Positions 34,197 through 46,282 of a stretch of DNA of 64,000 bases are shown here, in pieces. How positions within the stretch are numbered: the stretch's first letter is position 1; each line of letters starts with the position of its first letter. The notes below the pieces were generated by a model. The model was not told the origin of the DNA. It searched no databases and worked only from the letters and a program-made list of their open reading frames with translations. Source of the stretch: Diplodia intermedia (lineage: Eukaryota > Ascomycota > Dothideomycetes > Botryosphaeriales > Botryosphaeriaceae); NCBI GenBank assembly GCA_021495925.1, contig JAKEKT010000072.1, positions 1 to 64,000 on the forward strand, in the 5' to 3' direction. The position numbers and the translations under genes are program-made.

Positions 34197-36611
34197 GTGG
34201 CAATTGGGTTTGCTGGGTTGTTTCAGTGGGCGGTTTCGCGGGATGTTTGTTGGAATCATGGGGGAGAGGCTTTGGTGAAAGCTTGGGGTCAAAAGGCGTT
34301 AACGACGAAAGCTGTTTTGTTTTCTTATGGTTTGGTGGTAATAAAGGCGTCTTTGGGAAGACTTGGTAGCATTGCTCTATTGGGATAGAATCCGGCCGTT
34401 CGGCATTATGCATTATTGATCAATGGATTAGTACCCATCATATATTTAAGCATGAAACATTCCAATGGAAATATCTATTCGAAGGATAGAGAAGGTCTTG
34501 AAGTATTTCAAATATGAAATTTTTTTTAACTTATTCCTGGAGATAGCCCAATTACTTTCACCACTTGGTTTCTGGGTGGTCGGTGTTGGCCTCACTACCC
34601 GCACGTGCGGACTTCCTCTTTGGCTCAAAACAAGTGAGCCATTGCCATGTAGCCAATGAAGCCAGGCTGTTTCGAGGCGGCTTTGCTGAAAGGGTCCCAC
34701 GTCCTCTTTTTCTTTTTTGGATCGTGCCATCACGTGGGTATGCAGCAGCCGGGGACCGCCGGCCGTTGCAGGCCGCTTTCCACGTATAGGTATTGCACGG
34801 GACAGATGGCCCTCAATGACGTCTCTTCATTCCAAACAGATGGTTGTATTCTTCGGGTCGCACAACTACAAAAGCACCATGACACCGGGGCTGTGTGCTT
34901 TCCGCCTTCTTCCAAACTATCTGTCTGCAACCTCCTTTCTTCGGATCCGTGCAGTTGCGCCAGCAGCCCTGACTGCCTGGGCGGGAGCGCCGCGGCATCT
35001 TTTATTGGTTTCTAACTCGCTTTTCGGTGTCGTCGACACACTCATGATGGAATGATGGTGGCGCGCCGCCGCCTTATGGTGCGGGGATGGTGCTGCTGCT
35101 GCTGCTCACCGTCGGGGCGCTGTGGATGTGCTGGACGGCAGCATGCAGGCGAGTTGTCGCTCATGGCACAACTGCTGGCTCGGCTCGGCTCGCGATCGAC
35201 TTGGTTGTGGTGGGGTGTGAAGAGGGGACGGAGCGGGAAAGGGAAGCATCAACTTCGGCCAGTACTTCGCTCCGGAAGGAGCAGTGAATGGCCAAACTTC
35301 TTTTCTTACTCCTTACTGTCGTCCTCGAAGGTTGTGCTTGGAGGGAAGGAATGCTGAGGGATGCTGTGGCGGTGGTTTTATGTCTACGTTGGAGGTTCGA
35401 GAGTTGTGACCTGCTGCGCGTCATCTGCCTCGCTGCGTCAGCGGGTGGTCGGGCTTTGTATGCAGGGTTTCCGCGTGTGTGCGTGCCGTTGCGGTGCGTG
35501 GGGAAAGTGGTTTGGTGTGGGGTAACTTGCCGATAATATGGGGTTTGGAAGGGTGAGCTGGGGTTTAAGAAGGGGATCGGGTGTATGGGTTCTTCGTCGG
35601 CATCGATCTTTTTGGGCTGTCCTGCTTGAAAAATCGTCAAATAACACTCTTACAACAGGGTGCCTTGTGAGTGACTTTCTTCGGGAGTCGAGGTGTGATT
35701 GAAGCACAGCGTGTTGACCGTCTTCGTCCCCGTGGCGGGAGAAGGTTGGATCAAAGAAGATGCGGAGCTTGACCGAGATGAATCGATGATCTCCATCACC
35801 TTGAAGGCTTGGTGGTGAGATCCATGGCTTGGCGACGGTATGCACTATCTACTTACCTGAAGTGGGAAAGAGAGAAGGCGAACTACAGCGGCATAGGCCA
35901 CGAAAAGCCCAAGTGTGACTCCGTTTTCATTGCGAAACAAAGTGACTCAGACGCCTGAATCTTCATGAGGGAGGAATGGCTCGCTCCGCGTCTCTGGTTG
36001 CGGGGATAAATTATTTTTTTCAGGTAAAAGAAATGTCTTTTAAACTTCTGTCCAACTATCATGGCACGCGGAGCTGCATGTGACGCTTATGCAAGCTCGG
36101 TCAGCTTGCAAGCACTCATCCGGTGTTGAAGGTGCAGAGCCGTGGCTTAAAATCCGACCAAAGTAGACGAGAGAAACAATCTTGAAATCTCGAACAGATG
36201 TGCCGGTCTGAAGCTGAAGCAGGTCAACTGAAGAAAATCCGCTCTGAACTGTCCTTTGGGCTCTGTGGTTTAGATCAAGGCGGGGCTGTTCTCCATGAGA
36301 AAAACAGACGCTCACCAAATTGATGTTGATGCGCATTGCCATGGACTGACATTGTTGATGATGATCATTTGCTGATGGTGTTATTCGAATGGGTTAGGCA
36401 TGAATAGGAAGAGACCGCGAAGAGAATAGACAAGAGCACGGCAGCTCAGTGCTGCGGTTCGAAATGCGAATGAGGTCGTTTCGCATGTCATCAAAACAAC
36501 CTACAACTATATTCGTCTTCAAGTTACCTACAACATATAACATTTGCAAGCAGCTTCAGGCCTCAACAATCGGAGAGAGACACCTCGAGAAATCGAGGTA
36601 GATCACCACCA
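34197..36611. other. gene-poor region upstream of the tRNA
   Basis: About 2.4 kb without a supportable protein gene. The longest frames (35161-35640 and 35438-35845, minus) overlap each other in different frames and have no domain signatures, which suggests composition rather than coding. No transposon protein or tandem repeat seen. Confidence 0.45.
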
Positions 36612-36713
36612 TCCGTTGTGGTCTAGTGGCTAGGATTTGCCGCTCTCAGTATTCGAGAGTCCATCTCACTTATCAAGTGCCGGCAAGGCCCGGGTTCAAT
36701 TCCCGGCGACGGA
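36612..36713 (+). tRNA. tRNA-Glu(CTC) with a 31-nt intron
   Basis: Acceptor stem TCCGTTG pairs with CGACGGA (one G-T pair). The A box is TGGTCTAGTGGCTAGG and the T arm is CCCGGGTTCAATTCCCGG. The anticodon stem TGCCG/CGGCA closes a loop CTCTCA-[intron]-C, so the anticodon is CTC at 36645-36647. The intron sits after position 37 (36649-36679), the canonical place. Fungal tRNA-Glu starts TCCGTTGTGGTCTAGTGG, in agreement. Confidence 0.95.
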
Positions 36714-38443
36714 ATATCCTTTTGCTGCTCTCTAAGAGGGCAGATGCCTTTCTCTTTTGCGCTTGTGGTTGGCGTGGAAGAAATTTTTTTCCTCGTTTGG
36801 GGTAGCCGTTGTGGTTGGCGCCGAAAAGGGGCCGACGGCCTGGCTGCTTCAGGTGCTGGAACTCGACCTCGATAGTGCGCGGAGGAGTGTGGGATGGGTA
36901 CGGCAAACAGCAATGACAGCTGTTTTGTTCAAAGTGGGGCTTGAAAGGTGTTTCACTCCACCTGCATTGGCCTTGAGCATACACTCGAAGGCGGCTCTGT
37001 TTTGTGATAATGACACCATCCAAACAAATGCTTTCATTGACCGTGGGATATTGGTACGCTCTCTTATGAATCGAGCTTGGAGAAGAAGCACTTTTTTTCT
37101 TTTCCCTTTCCCAAACTTTCATGCGGTACTCCACGCCTGTAGTCGTAGCAAATGTATGTTGCACTTTGTTGTTTGTGGGACAGGCGGATGCGTGCAATCC
37201 ATTATTGCCGCACATGAGCAGGCTGCAGTATTGGAGACACGATTGTGAACGGAAACAAAATGAGGTGCTGTTCTACCCAAAACATTCAGTGTGGCAAATT
37301 AAATCCCTTCCGCTGACGTGGGGCTCATTTTTTCTTTAACAGCTGAACGCAAACATCATGAGAGCGCATGTCCGACACTGTCTGACTTCATAAATCTGGG
37401 AAGGAGATCGCTCAACCCATACCTTGTTTCATCACAAATTAAAGAAAGTGATCTGCACCATTACGAGGCTCTGGTGGTAGTGCTCATCATTGTTAGGCAG
37501 TGGTGAAGTAATTGTAATACAACTTAATGTGCATGCATGTACGCTGCGCGGAGCAGTGCGTTTGTAGTTAGGATTTTCGGACACAATTCCTCTCTTAGAA
37601 GTGTTGATCCTTTCGCCGTTGTGAACCGCAATCCGGCAGTCCCGTTGTGGAAAAAGCAAACATACACTGCATAATGGCACCATTTATTCGCGAAGTGTTG
37701 TGCTTCAGAGTGAGGCCTGCCCATGCAACTCATCAGGTGCACAGTCCGCACGCGCCTCATCCAGGAAAAGCTCCTGAGCTTGCACGGGCTTGACCGTGGC
37801 AGTTGACTGTACCCTCGTAGCCACGCTATCAAGAAGCGTGTTGGAGAGCAGAGAGGTGCGATGTCGTGGAGCTCTTAAGCGACCGTCACTGCTAAAATTT
37901 CCACAACTGCCAAGCATTTAGATGTGTGCAAATGCTTTCGGCTAGCTGACTGTAATATATGCTACAGGGTAGTCGAACGAGTGTCTTAGTAGGAAAGCAT
38001 TTCTGGAAGAACAAGTTGTTCAAGAATGACAGCCTCAGCTCGCGAGTTGAGCTCAGGATGGAACGTTGGAGACAAGTGACTTTCATACTACCAGCAGCGC
38101 ATGTCATACACCATTCAATCACTAGCAGCATCAATAGGACCAATTTGTAAGAAGAAAGACTATGTTTAGACTTGGTGATTGGCACTTTAGAGCGATAGTA
38201 TATCGTTAACAGCGTAAAACAAGCAAAAAGACAAGCCAGAGATATTTTTTTGTAAAATACAAATTGATAGTAAGCAGCAATAGCAGTCAAAACTCATTCC
38301 AACTCCTTCCATCCTCGCAACCAGAGAGAATCCGCACAGGTGACGATTCGAGCCGGCAAAAGAGACCATCGAGCCAACTTCATTCCGTCCTCCGCAGTTT
38401 CTCACTCATCCCACTCGTCCACTTCGTTCACTCGTCCTCGCAT
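36714..38443. other. gene-poor region downstream of the tRNA
   Basis: About 1.7 kb. Poly-T tracts follow the tRNA (36784-36791), suitable as a Pol III terminator although about 70 bp from the mature end. Frames of up to 180 codons on both strands have no domain and no consistent start context. No supported gene. Confidence 0.45.
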
Positions 38444-39769
38444 TTAAGCGCGGAAAGCCCTGGCAGCCGGGGGAGGGGCGGGCTTGCCGGGAGCCGGGGG
38501 CGCCGGGGCGTCACGAGCCTGGGGAGGGGGCTGGGGCTTGCCGGGAGCCGGAGGCGCCGGGGCGTCGCGAGCCTGAGGAGGGGGCTGGGGCTTGCCGGGA
38601 GCCGGAGGCGCCGGGGCGTCGCGAGCCTGAGGAGGGGGCTGGGGCTTGCCGTCCTTAGGCGGGGGAGCGGGCGCGTCACGGCCGATGTGAGCGTGAGCGT
38701 CGACAAGACCCTTGGGCGGCGGCGGGGCAGGAGCGTCGCGAGCCTGGGGAGGCGGCTGAGGCTTGCCGTCCTTAGGCGGGGGAGCGGGGGCGTCGCGGGC
38801 CTGCGGCGGAGGAGCGGGCTTGCCGGGAGCGGGGGGAGCGGGAGCGTCGCGGCCGACGTGGGCGTGAGCGTCGACAAGACCGTGAGGCGGCGGGGGAGCA
38901 GGAGCGTCACGGGCCTGGGGAGGCGGCTGGGGCTTGCCATCAGCCGGCGGCGGAGGAGCCTGGCGAGCCTGAGGAGGAGGGGGAGGAGTGCCTTCCTTGG
39001 GCGGGGGAGCCTGACGGGCCTGAGGAGGAGGGGGAGGCGTGCCGTCCTTAGGCGGAGGAGCTTGGCGAGCCTGAGGAGGAGGGGGAGGCGTGCCGTCCTT
39101 AGGCGGAGGAGCTTGGCGAGCCTGGGGAGGAGGGGGAGGAGTGCCGTCCTTGGGCGGGGGAGCCTGACGGGCCTGAGGAGGAGGGGGAGGCGTGCCGTCC
39201 TTAGGCGGAGGAGCCTGACGGGCCTGAGGAGGGGGAGGAGGCGTGCCGTCCTTAGGTGGGGGAGCCTGGCGGGCCTGAGGAGGCGGCTGAGGCTTGCCAT
39301 CCGCAGGCGGGGGAGCGGGAGCATCACGGGCGACGTGAGCGTTCACGTCGACGAGACCGTGAGGCGGCGGGGGAGCGGGCGCATCGCGAGCCTGGGGAGG
39401 AGGCTGAGGCTTGCCAGGAGCCGGGGGAGGAGGTGCCTGGCGGGCCTGAGGAGGAGGCTGAGGCTTGCCGGGAGCCGGGGGAGGAGGTGCCTGGCGGGCC
39501 TGGGGAGGAGGCTGAGGCTTGCCAGGAGCCGGAGGGGCCGGGGCATCGCGGGCCTGGGGAGGCGGCTGAGGCTTGCCGTCCGCCGGGGGCGGCGGAGGAG
39601 CATCACGGCGGATGTCGTCGGGGATAGCCGCACGGACGGCGTGCTGGGGAGGAGGAGGAGGCGGGTTGCCGCCAGCCGGAGCAATGGCGCTGGCAGGGCC
39701 GGCCGGAGCACCGTAGGAGATGGCGCCCAGGGCCAGAAGGGCCATGATGGTGGTGATGTTGGAACGCAT
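38444..39769 (-). CDS. secreted proline-rich tandem-repeat protein (21 Arg-terminated units)
   Basis: Single exon, 441 residues, from ATG 39767-39769. Residues 1-20 are a signal peptide (MRSNITTIMALLALGAISYG, cut near APAG). After a single dibasic RR near residue 55, the whole protein is 21 tandem units of 17-20 residues, each ending in Arg. The common forms are DAPAPPAPGKPQPPPQAR and QAPPPKDGTPPPPPQAR (five perfect copies in a row, plus one with KE). Three units are different, with GLVDVNAHVAR, GLVDAHAHVGR and GLVDAHAHIGR. No Cys, no known domain. Pro content is extreme, so an extended polyproline chain is expected. It could be a cell-wall or matrix structural protein, or a precursor cut at Arg into similar peptides; both are inference. 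The GC-rich repeat also yields long frames on other strands. Confidence 0.8.
   Translation of the reverse strand: MRSNITTIMALLALGAISYGAPAGPASAIAPAGGNPPPPPPQHAVRAAIPDDIRRDAPPPPPADGKPQPPPQARDAPAPPAPGKPQPPPQARQAPPPPAPGKPQPPPQARQAPPPPAPGKPQPPPQARDAPAPPPPHGLVDVNAHVARDAPAPPPADGKPQPPPQARQAPPPKDGTPPPPPQARQAPPPKDGTPPPPPQARQAPPPKDGTPPPPPQARQAPPPKDGTPPPPPQARQAPPPKDGTPPPPPQARQAPPPKEGTPPPPPQARQAPPPPADGKPQPPPQARDAPAPPPPHGLVDAHAHVGRDAPAPPAPGKPAPPPQARDAPAPPPKDGKPQPPPQARDAPAPPPPKGLVDAHAHIGRDAPAPPPKDGKPQPPPQARDAPAPPAPGKPQPPPQARDAPAPPAPGKPQPPPQARDAPAPPAPGKPAPPPAARAFRA
38450..39610. repeat. minisatellite of 51-60 bp units inside the proline-rich gene
   Basis: About 21 direct units of 51, 54, 57 or 60 bp, all in multiples of three, so the frame is kept. 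The most homogeneous block is the 51-bp set at about 38960-39260. Copy number is likely to vary between strains. Confidence 0.88.
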
Positions 39770-41476
39770 GGTGATGAACGAGCGGATTGGTCAGGTGAAG
39801 GGTTCGGTAGTAAGTGAGAAAAGGCAGTGGTGAAGAGGTTATTAGATTAAAGGTGATGGAGTAGTAGTTGTTGTGGTTGGTAGGTGTAGACCGGTTGTGG
39901 TGGTGATGTTCTTTCCGGCGGGCACAATGGTCCTTTAAGTAGGATTGCTGAGGCCAACCGTCGTCGTGTCGTTGCACCGCCGGCTGCTGCGGGGTGGTTG
40001 GGCGTATGGGTGTAGGGGGCGAAGCACAGCATACAGTTGGCAGTGATGAGCGTGATTGGCATGACTATGACCAACGTCGCAGACGACAGAGAGGGTTCAG
40101 AGCACGCAAGCACAGTGGCCTGGTGGCTCGCTGGAGGGGACATGCTGGGAGACTGGGCCTGGTTGACACATTGTGCGTGTGTAGGCCCTGCGAGACGCTG
40201 CTCGATGGCGTGGAAAGCTATGAGCTCATCTCGAATTGGACTTGTCTCACTCCACTGGATGGCGATCAGCGCGTATAACGTACGACTCTTGAAAGGCCGG
40301 AATGCTCAACCTGGAGAAAAGTGATCAGGCAGGCCAGTGTCGACGAGTCCTCGGTAGGCTTTACCAATGACAACCATGCCGTACATTAAGCGTGACCTCA
40401 CCATACATCTAACAAGCTGCCTCTAGTGTTGCAAGGCCTTAAAAGTAGTCGTAATACCCCGCTTATGGTTGGAATTAGCTTGGGAGATCATCAGCTGCCG
40501 GAAGGGGTAAGCTTCTCGATCGAGGCTTGCGCGTACCGAACCTTTTGTCTCAAGGCCAAAGCTTGTACTGCCGAAGGTTCTCGCAAAAGGGACTAGCCGG
40601 ACGAGGTGCCGGTACCTGCAGAGGCATGAGAGCGGCCAGTGAGGAGGGGCGGCTGAGGCGGAGGGCACGACGCGGCTTGGCACAGCCATACGTTGACGAG
40701 ACTGCATGGGGTAGAGCCGCGTAAGCACTACGCCGAGTTCCCGCCGTGGGTCGTGGCCAGCGCACCATGTCATTTTAATCAACGTAGGGCTGTGGAGAAG
40801 GTGCCATTCGAGCGAATAGAGTCGTCATCAGCTAATGACCGCATTCGCCCGGTGAAAGGGGAGGTAAGACAAGCCACACAGGTGGAGCAGGCTGGTGGTG
40901 ACCAGTGACAGGGGTGTGCGCGCAGGCCGCCCGGGGTAACAGGCGAAAGCTACGACCACTTCCCGACTGGGCCGACCTCAACATGAAAGTTCGACATGCG
41001 GTGAAGCACTGCAAGAATACCGGTCAGGAGGCGAGCCTGGGAGTGAATTGCTTTATTTGTTATCCATTGTGCATTCTCAGTGAAACTGTCAGTCGGGCTT
41101 CCGGGCCTGCGCAGATAACGACTGTGTTCGGAGCTCGGAGGTCGAAGCAGCAGCAATTATAGCCTAAAGCAAACTGCGTGAATGGGGACTTGCGTTGGAC
41201 CGTAAGCATATTTGCGTGTCCTGATGGGTATTGTAATTCTGTGCGCTAACATAATTTGGCCGTTTGAGGTAATGAATCGGCGTGTGCGGCGAGAGCACGC
41301 TCTCGATCATCGGCTTGGCGGAGGAGAAGTGCATCAGATCCGTTATTCCCGCCACCAGCTGGCGCAGATGCGAAGATCACGGGTATCGGGTTGCCGATGT
41401 TGACCGCCGAATGGCCGTCGAGGGGCAGTCTTCGTTGGTAATTTCATCCATCGTTGTACAGCTCTCAATGGACCCC
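39770..41476. other. intergenic region between the proline-rich gene and the Zn2Cys6 gene
   Basis: About 1.7 kb. The first part is the promoter of the proline-rich gene, with several CA/TG-rich direct repeats (for example TGGTTG motifs at 39860-39900). The rest holds only short frames. No supported gene. Confidence 0.45.
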
Positions 41477-44360
41477 TCACTGACCTGGTCCTTCAGGTCC
41501 CACAAACTGGCCGAAGCCGGCGTCGAACTGGAGAGGATCAAAGTTCCAGAACCCCTGAGCAAAGGTAAGTTTGGGCCAACTCAACATCGCGGAGGCTACT
41601 TACCCAGTCCATATCCATGGCCATATCCTGCAACCATGCACTGGTATTTGCCTCACCCAGCCCGGCGTTTCCCCGTTCCATCTCTGCAATGTACCCTGCC
41701 ATACCCTGGTTTCCTGCTTGATACCTGGCATCGATGCTGCTTCTTACTTCTGAGCCAGGCATTGTGACCTGGGCAGGCGAGAAGAACGCGTAATCCTGTT
41801 GTGAGACCGTGGACGGAGTTGCGACTGGGGCCGGTGCCTGCGCTTGCGGCGCCTGGGCCGGGACTTGAGATTGAGGGGGTGATTTGGTCGAGCCAGGCTG
41901 CGAGACGTTGTGCGATGCGGCTGGGCTGGGGCTTTTGGCGAAGTACATGACACTCAGCTCATCCTCACCGAAGCGTTCCTTGGAGATACCACTCATGGGT
42001 TCCGGTTTGGCGTGTTCATGGCTGGGGTCTAGTCTGTCAACCATGCGCTTTATCACTGCCCAAGTGTTCGACTCCGAGCGGCCTTTCAGACCCAGCACTG
42101 TATGCAAGGCGCGCAGGGCTCTAGATCGAATCACGGGGTCCTTCGAACCACTGAACTCAGGATCGCGAAGCTCAGCGAGGATATGCATGATGGCTTGGAA
42201 AGCGGCATGTCCACCAATGTGCCACTGGAACTGTTCGGCATCCTTGTCGTGAGAGACTCGGTTGAGCGACTCGATGAGAGATACCGATCGTGTCAGAATC
42301 CTACGACGAAGATGTCAGCCCCTCCGATTCTCGCTCAAGCATATTCATGCTAATGCCTGGCAGGTATAGGATCAGCTTACATGGTCCGGACATCGTCGTT
42401 AATCACTACTCTCCTCAGATCCTTCGGGACACCGCTCCAGAAGATCAGCCAGCACCTCCATTCCAGATTAGCGCTCAGACCGATCGTCATTCGTTCTACC
42501 GTAACATCAAGGCGGCAATATCTGAGGGTACAACGTTCATTCTTGGTATGCACTTCGTCTACCATTTGCTTGGTCTCCTCGAAGAGTTTTTGAAGCTCTG
42601 GGACAATGTCGAGGTTGCTGTTTCGCAGTCGAGAGTCTTTGCATTTTCGATCAAGCCGGTATGCATTCTGTGCGATTCTCCGGAAGCATTGGATCATGCT
42701 CAAACGGCAGAGCTGAAGAGCCATGTCCGTGACGCCCTCTTCTTCCAGATACGGGTTGGTTGGCGGTGGCCGGCCTTCGAGGAGGTCGGAGTCGTTCACA
42801 TTCCGGGGTAACAAGGTGGTGAAGTCGTCATCGGAAATGGTTGGCTCCATACCCTTGCCCTCTGACGCCCTCCAGTCCAGATGACAGATTTGATGCCACA
42901 TCCTGCGGCGAATCTCTACCTGAACCTCATCCATCGATGAAGTGAAGAAGCTAGGCTCTCTGTGCAGGCCCTGTAGCATTGCTATCCTAATGGCAACACC
43001 AGTAAGTGGCCATACCTGGCCCATGTCGTCTTCGCGGGCTTGCACCGTCTAGCAGAATTAGCATGCTAAGTAGAATCTGGCGGAAGCGCCACACATACCA
43101 GATAGATTATAAAAGCTTGGAGAACTTCGATGCTTGAAGTGGTGAGGAAGTCCGCTTGTTGAAGAGAGAACTCGAGACCTTGCTGATATTTCCGGAGTAG
43201 CGATAGCTTGTCTTTCTTGAAGCGGCTTTGAACAACTTCGGTCTTCAAGCTGTTGAGAGCAGAATAAAATATGGCATAAGCCAGAGGCTCGAAGTTCTGC
43301 AGCTGCTCTTCATTCCAATGGTCTTCAAAACTGTCATTCGTCAGCGGGCATCCCAAGGAAAGGGTACAGTTGGTCGTCGTACTTCTCGCTACTGCGGGCC
43401 GAAGCGGACGACGGCGTAAGGTTCTGCCATCTTCGGGTGAAGGCGGCGAAGCGTCTACCCAGGGAAGGCTTGTGCACCAATCGGCTGACAGGGTCCACAT
43501 TCTGGATGAAAGTGGTGAAAAGCTCGAAGCACTCCTCCTGGGTGTCGGGCATGAAGACCGAGGTATCGCCAGCAGCCTGACCACTGCTGAACAGCAGGGA
43601 CTGAGACGTACGGATGCCGCCCCATGCTGTTGAATCGCTGACCTGGCCAGGTTGTTTGCCCTCAGTGCTCAGGATGGCTTTGATGTCTTGGAGCTGCGAG
43701 GAGAGTTAGCAGATTCGAGGAGGATGATCGGCACGAGCTTACCTCCTCGGTCAGTAGGGCCCAGTGTAAAGAGGACACGAAGTGAGACTGGCCGTTCTCA
43801 ACAAGGAGCGTGCCGTCATAAGCATCGGCAGCTTGGATGTCGCCCGAGGTGGTGCTGTTCGGAGAGGCGGAACTGGCTGCTCTCTCTTTGCTGTCATAGA
43901 CGTCGCTCTGGGAGGTGTCACGACGAGCGGGCTGGTTCGGCTGTTGGGACGGCTGCTTCGCCGTGTTCACAGAGAGCTTGGTGGGCGGCTGGTTGTTCAC
44001 GGCCAGCTCGAGCAGCGACTCGAGGCGCTCCAGACGAGCATTGATCTCGGCATGGCCGGACTGGCCTTTGCTCTGACTGGCGGCGTGCTTGTGCACGCGA
44101 TTGGCCGAGGGCTGCTGGGCTGACGGCGGCGATCGGCCGTCGTGCTGGTGCTGGTTGGGGACGTTGGCATAATAGCAGACATGGTTGCCGCGCGAGCATG
44201 CAGAGCAAACGGGGTATTTGTGATCGCATTTAACCTTGCGACGACGACACGTGAGACACGAAGTGATGATTCGCTGGCGGGTGCCGCCGGACGACTGAGA
44301 GACGGAGGCGGACGACAGCGCGTTGGCGGGCTGCGCGCTGGGGTTGGCGAAGGCGTCCAT
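41477..44360 (-). CDS. Zn2Cys6 fungal-specific transcription factor
   Basis: Six exons: 43743-44360, 43383-43693, 43099-43330, 42381-43048, 41604-42300 and 41477-41554; 867 residues. The zinc cluster C-x2-C-x6-C-x6-C-x2-C-x6-C uses Cys 35, 38, 45, 52, 55 and 62 (SCLTCRRRKVKCDHKYPVC). A heptad-like linker follows (INARLERLESLLELAV). The middle is the fungal_trans regulatory domain (ECFELFTTFIQNVDPVSRLVHKPSLGRR, then LQAFIIYL, then RIAMLQGLHREP and RRRMWHQICHLDWRASE). The last small exon gives WNFDPLQFDAGF, a tail typical of this class after DMAMDMDW. Each junction was checked by frame: the exon 2/3 intron uses GTACGA...ACAG and removes an out-of-frame run. Nuclear. The target genes are unknown; neighbours do not form an obvious pathway with it. 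Confidence 0.9.
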
Positions 44361-46282
44361 GCCTCGTGGTGCTGGCGGCGCAAAGGCAGAGGGTCGGCCG
44401 AAGTGGAGCGGCTTCTGGAGGGTGACGGCGGGGGAGGGCGCGCTTCTTCTGCGTGTAGGGAGAGAGCGTTAGGCGTCAGAGCGGGCTGGGTGCCTGTGGT
44501 TCCTGCAGCGGCCCCCACAGCGTTGAAGCCCTCGCGCCGTTTCACAGGTGGCGCGCGCGACCGCCTTTGCTTGTCGCAGAAAGACTTTCGTCGGCCAGGA
44601 GCGTCGGTGCGCAGGGCTGCGGCGGCTTCGCTCGCTTTTGAGAATGACGTGGAGAGCCAAAATCGGCGTGTCGGCCTTCCATCAGCACCGCCTCCGCCAG
44701 CCGATCACGGCCGCCCGACTGATGAGTAACCCAGCACCACCACCTGCCAGGGCCACCCGACACGATGATGCACACGCGCCCGTGGACCCGATTAGTCGCG
44801 CATACGCGATGCTGCCTCGCGAGTCAGGGCCCTCGCGTCGCGCGTCACAGTCTTGCGTGGGCCGAACAGCCCGTCGCGATATGGCGAGGCATTTCGGACC
44901 TTCCGTGGCCACGACTTTCGGTGGCTGTGGAAGCTGACGTGCGCATGTCGCACCTGCCCTCGCCCTGTTCGCTCTCGCCGCCCGGACGGACCGCCTCGTA
45001 GCTGCCTAGTTTATTTTTACCGCGTGCTACACCAACCCTCCTCTACAAGCACACATTGCCCGGGTGTGCCGCATTCGTCGACGTCGAGCGGCGTAGAGCC
45101 GCAATTCTTGACCGCTGCAGTCGCGCGCTGTCTGGTCCTGCGACAGCAACACCACGCCCGGCCCCGCTCCAGACTCCGGATGCTTGACCGCAACGCTAAG
45201 AACTTGGCTACGAGACCATCTCACCTTGGCGCATGCTCGCGGTGATCGTGGGGATCCTCCGCCGCCTGACCAGCGGCCCTCCCCCCGGGTCTTCTTTATT
45301 TACGTCCAACCCTTCGTCTGACGCGGAGCGCTAACCCCTTCGCTTTCGCTCTCGAGCTGTCCTTCACCCCATACTAGTTGACGAGCACAGGAACCCGCGT
45401 ATCGACCTTGTGCGACGACTGCGGCTCGTGCCGACCCCACCTTCTCGAAGCCACGAGTTGACGATCACAGCCGCGCCTTAGCCCGCGGATCATCGACCAT
45501 TGCGGCCCCTGCGTTCCGATGCATTCGGCTTTCCCGAACATATATAGACAACGTGTAGGGTTGGGGCTGAGGCAGGGCAAGGGCTTAGGCCCAGTAGCAA
45601 CCCCTATGCTGCGCCGCGGTTGGAGCCCTAAGCGGAACTGTCAGCTGCACGTCTTGTTGCCTTGTCAGGCTGGCACGCTTGCAGAAGGCTGAAGCGGCCG
45701 CTACAATAACGGACAAAGAAGCAGCAACTGCTCAGTGGCTGCAAACAATGGGAAGATGTCTCCGGAAGCGGACAGCTGCCTTTGCACTGCTGAAGTCACC
45801 AACATCGCAGATCAACCTGAAAGCGGCTACTTTCTATATCATTGTAGAGACGGTGTGCGTCCAACCTCAAAGAGTGGTGATCGTCCGAGGCGCAGTATTT
45901 CTTGGGGTACGTGGTGTCTCGTCTTCCACTCATTTGTTTGATCTCGTCTAACGCTGGAACGCAATACTTCACGCATGGCCTGCCACCCAACTGTGCGTGA
46001 ATGTTGACTCAAGCGTTTTATTCTTCGGTCTTATTTTCCACGGTGATATGGAGACGTGGAATCGTGTTCTGTGCCCATGCCTAGCAGCATGGCAAGGTGA
46101 TGATAGATTTCGTTGTTCGTTCTTTGTTTTCCTTTGTGATGACTACCCTGTCACTTTGAAAACAACTCCTTGGAGTCTTAACATTGCACCTTGGTTGTGC
46201 ATGTCTCGTATATATTCTCTGTTTGCACTTTCAAGATTCGGTATTTGGACACAACATCTGCGTCACTTTTACAAATCTTGCA
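44361..46282. other. intergenic region upstream of the Zn2Cys6 gene and of the RING gene
   Basis: About 1.9 kb between two divergent genes. GC-rich on the left, AT-richer on the right. Frames are short or Arg/Pro-rich and carry no domain. No supported gene. Confidence 0.45.

Noticed and set aside
36757..37248. 163-codon plus-strand frame next to the tRNA
   Set aside because: No domain; starts only 44 bp after the tRNA and overlaps a competing frame on the other strand.
38264..39817. 517-codon plus-strand frame rich in GLRRR
   Set aside because: Antisense of the proline-rich repeat gene; repeats of three-base phase keep several frames open. The minus frame has the signal peptide and so is preferred.
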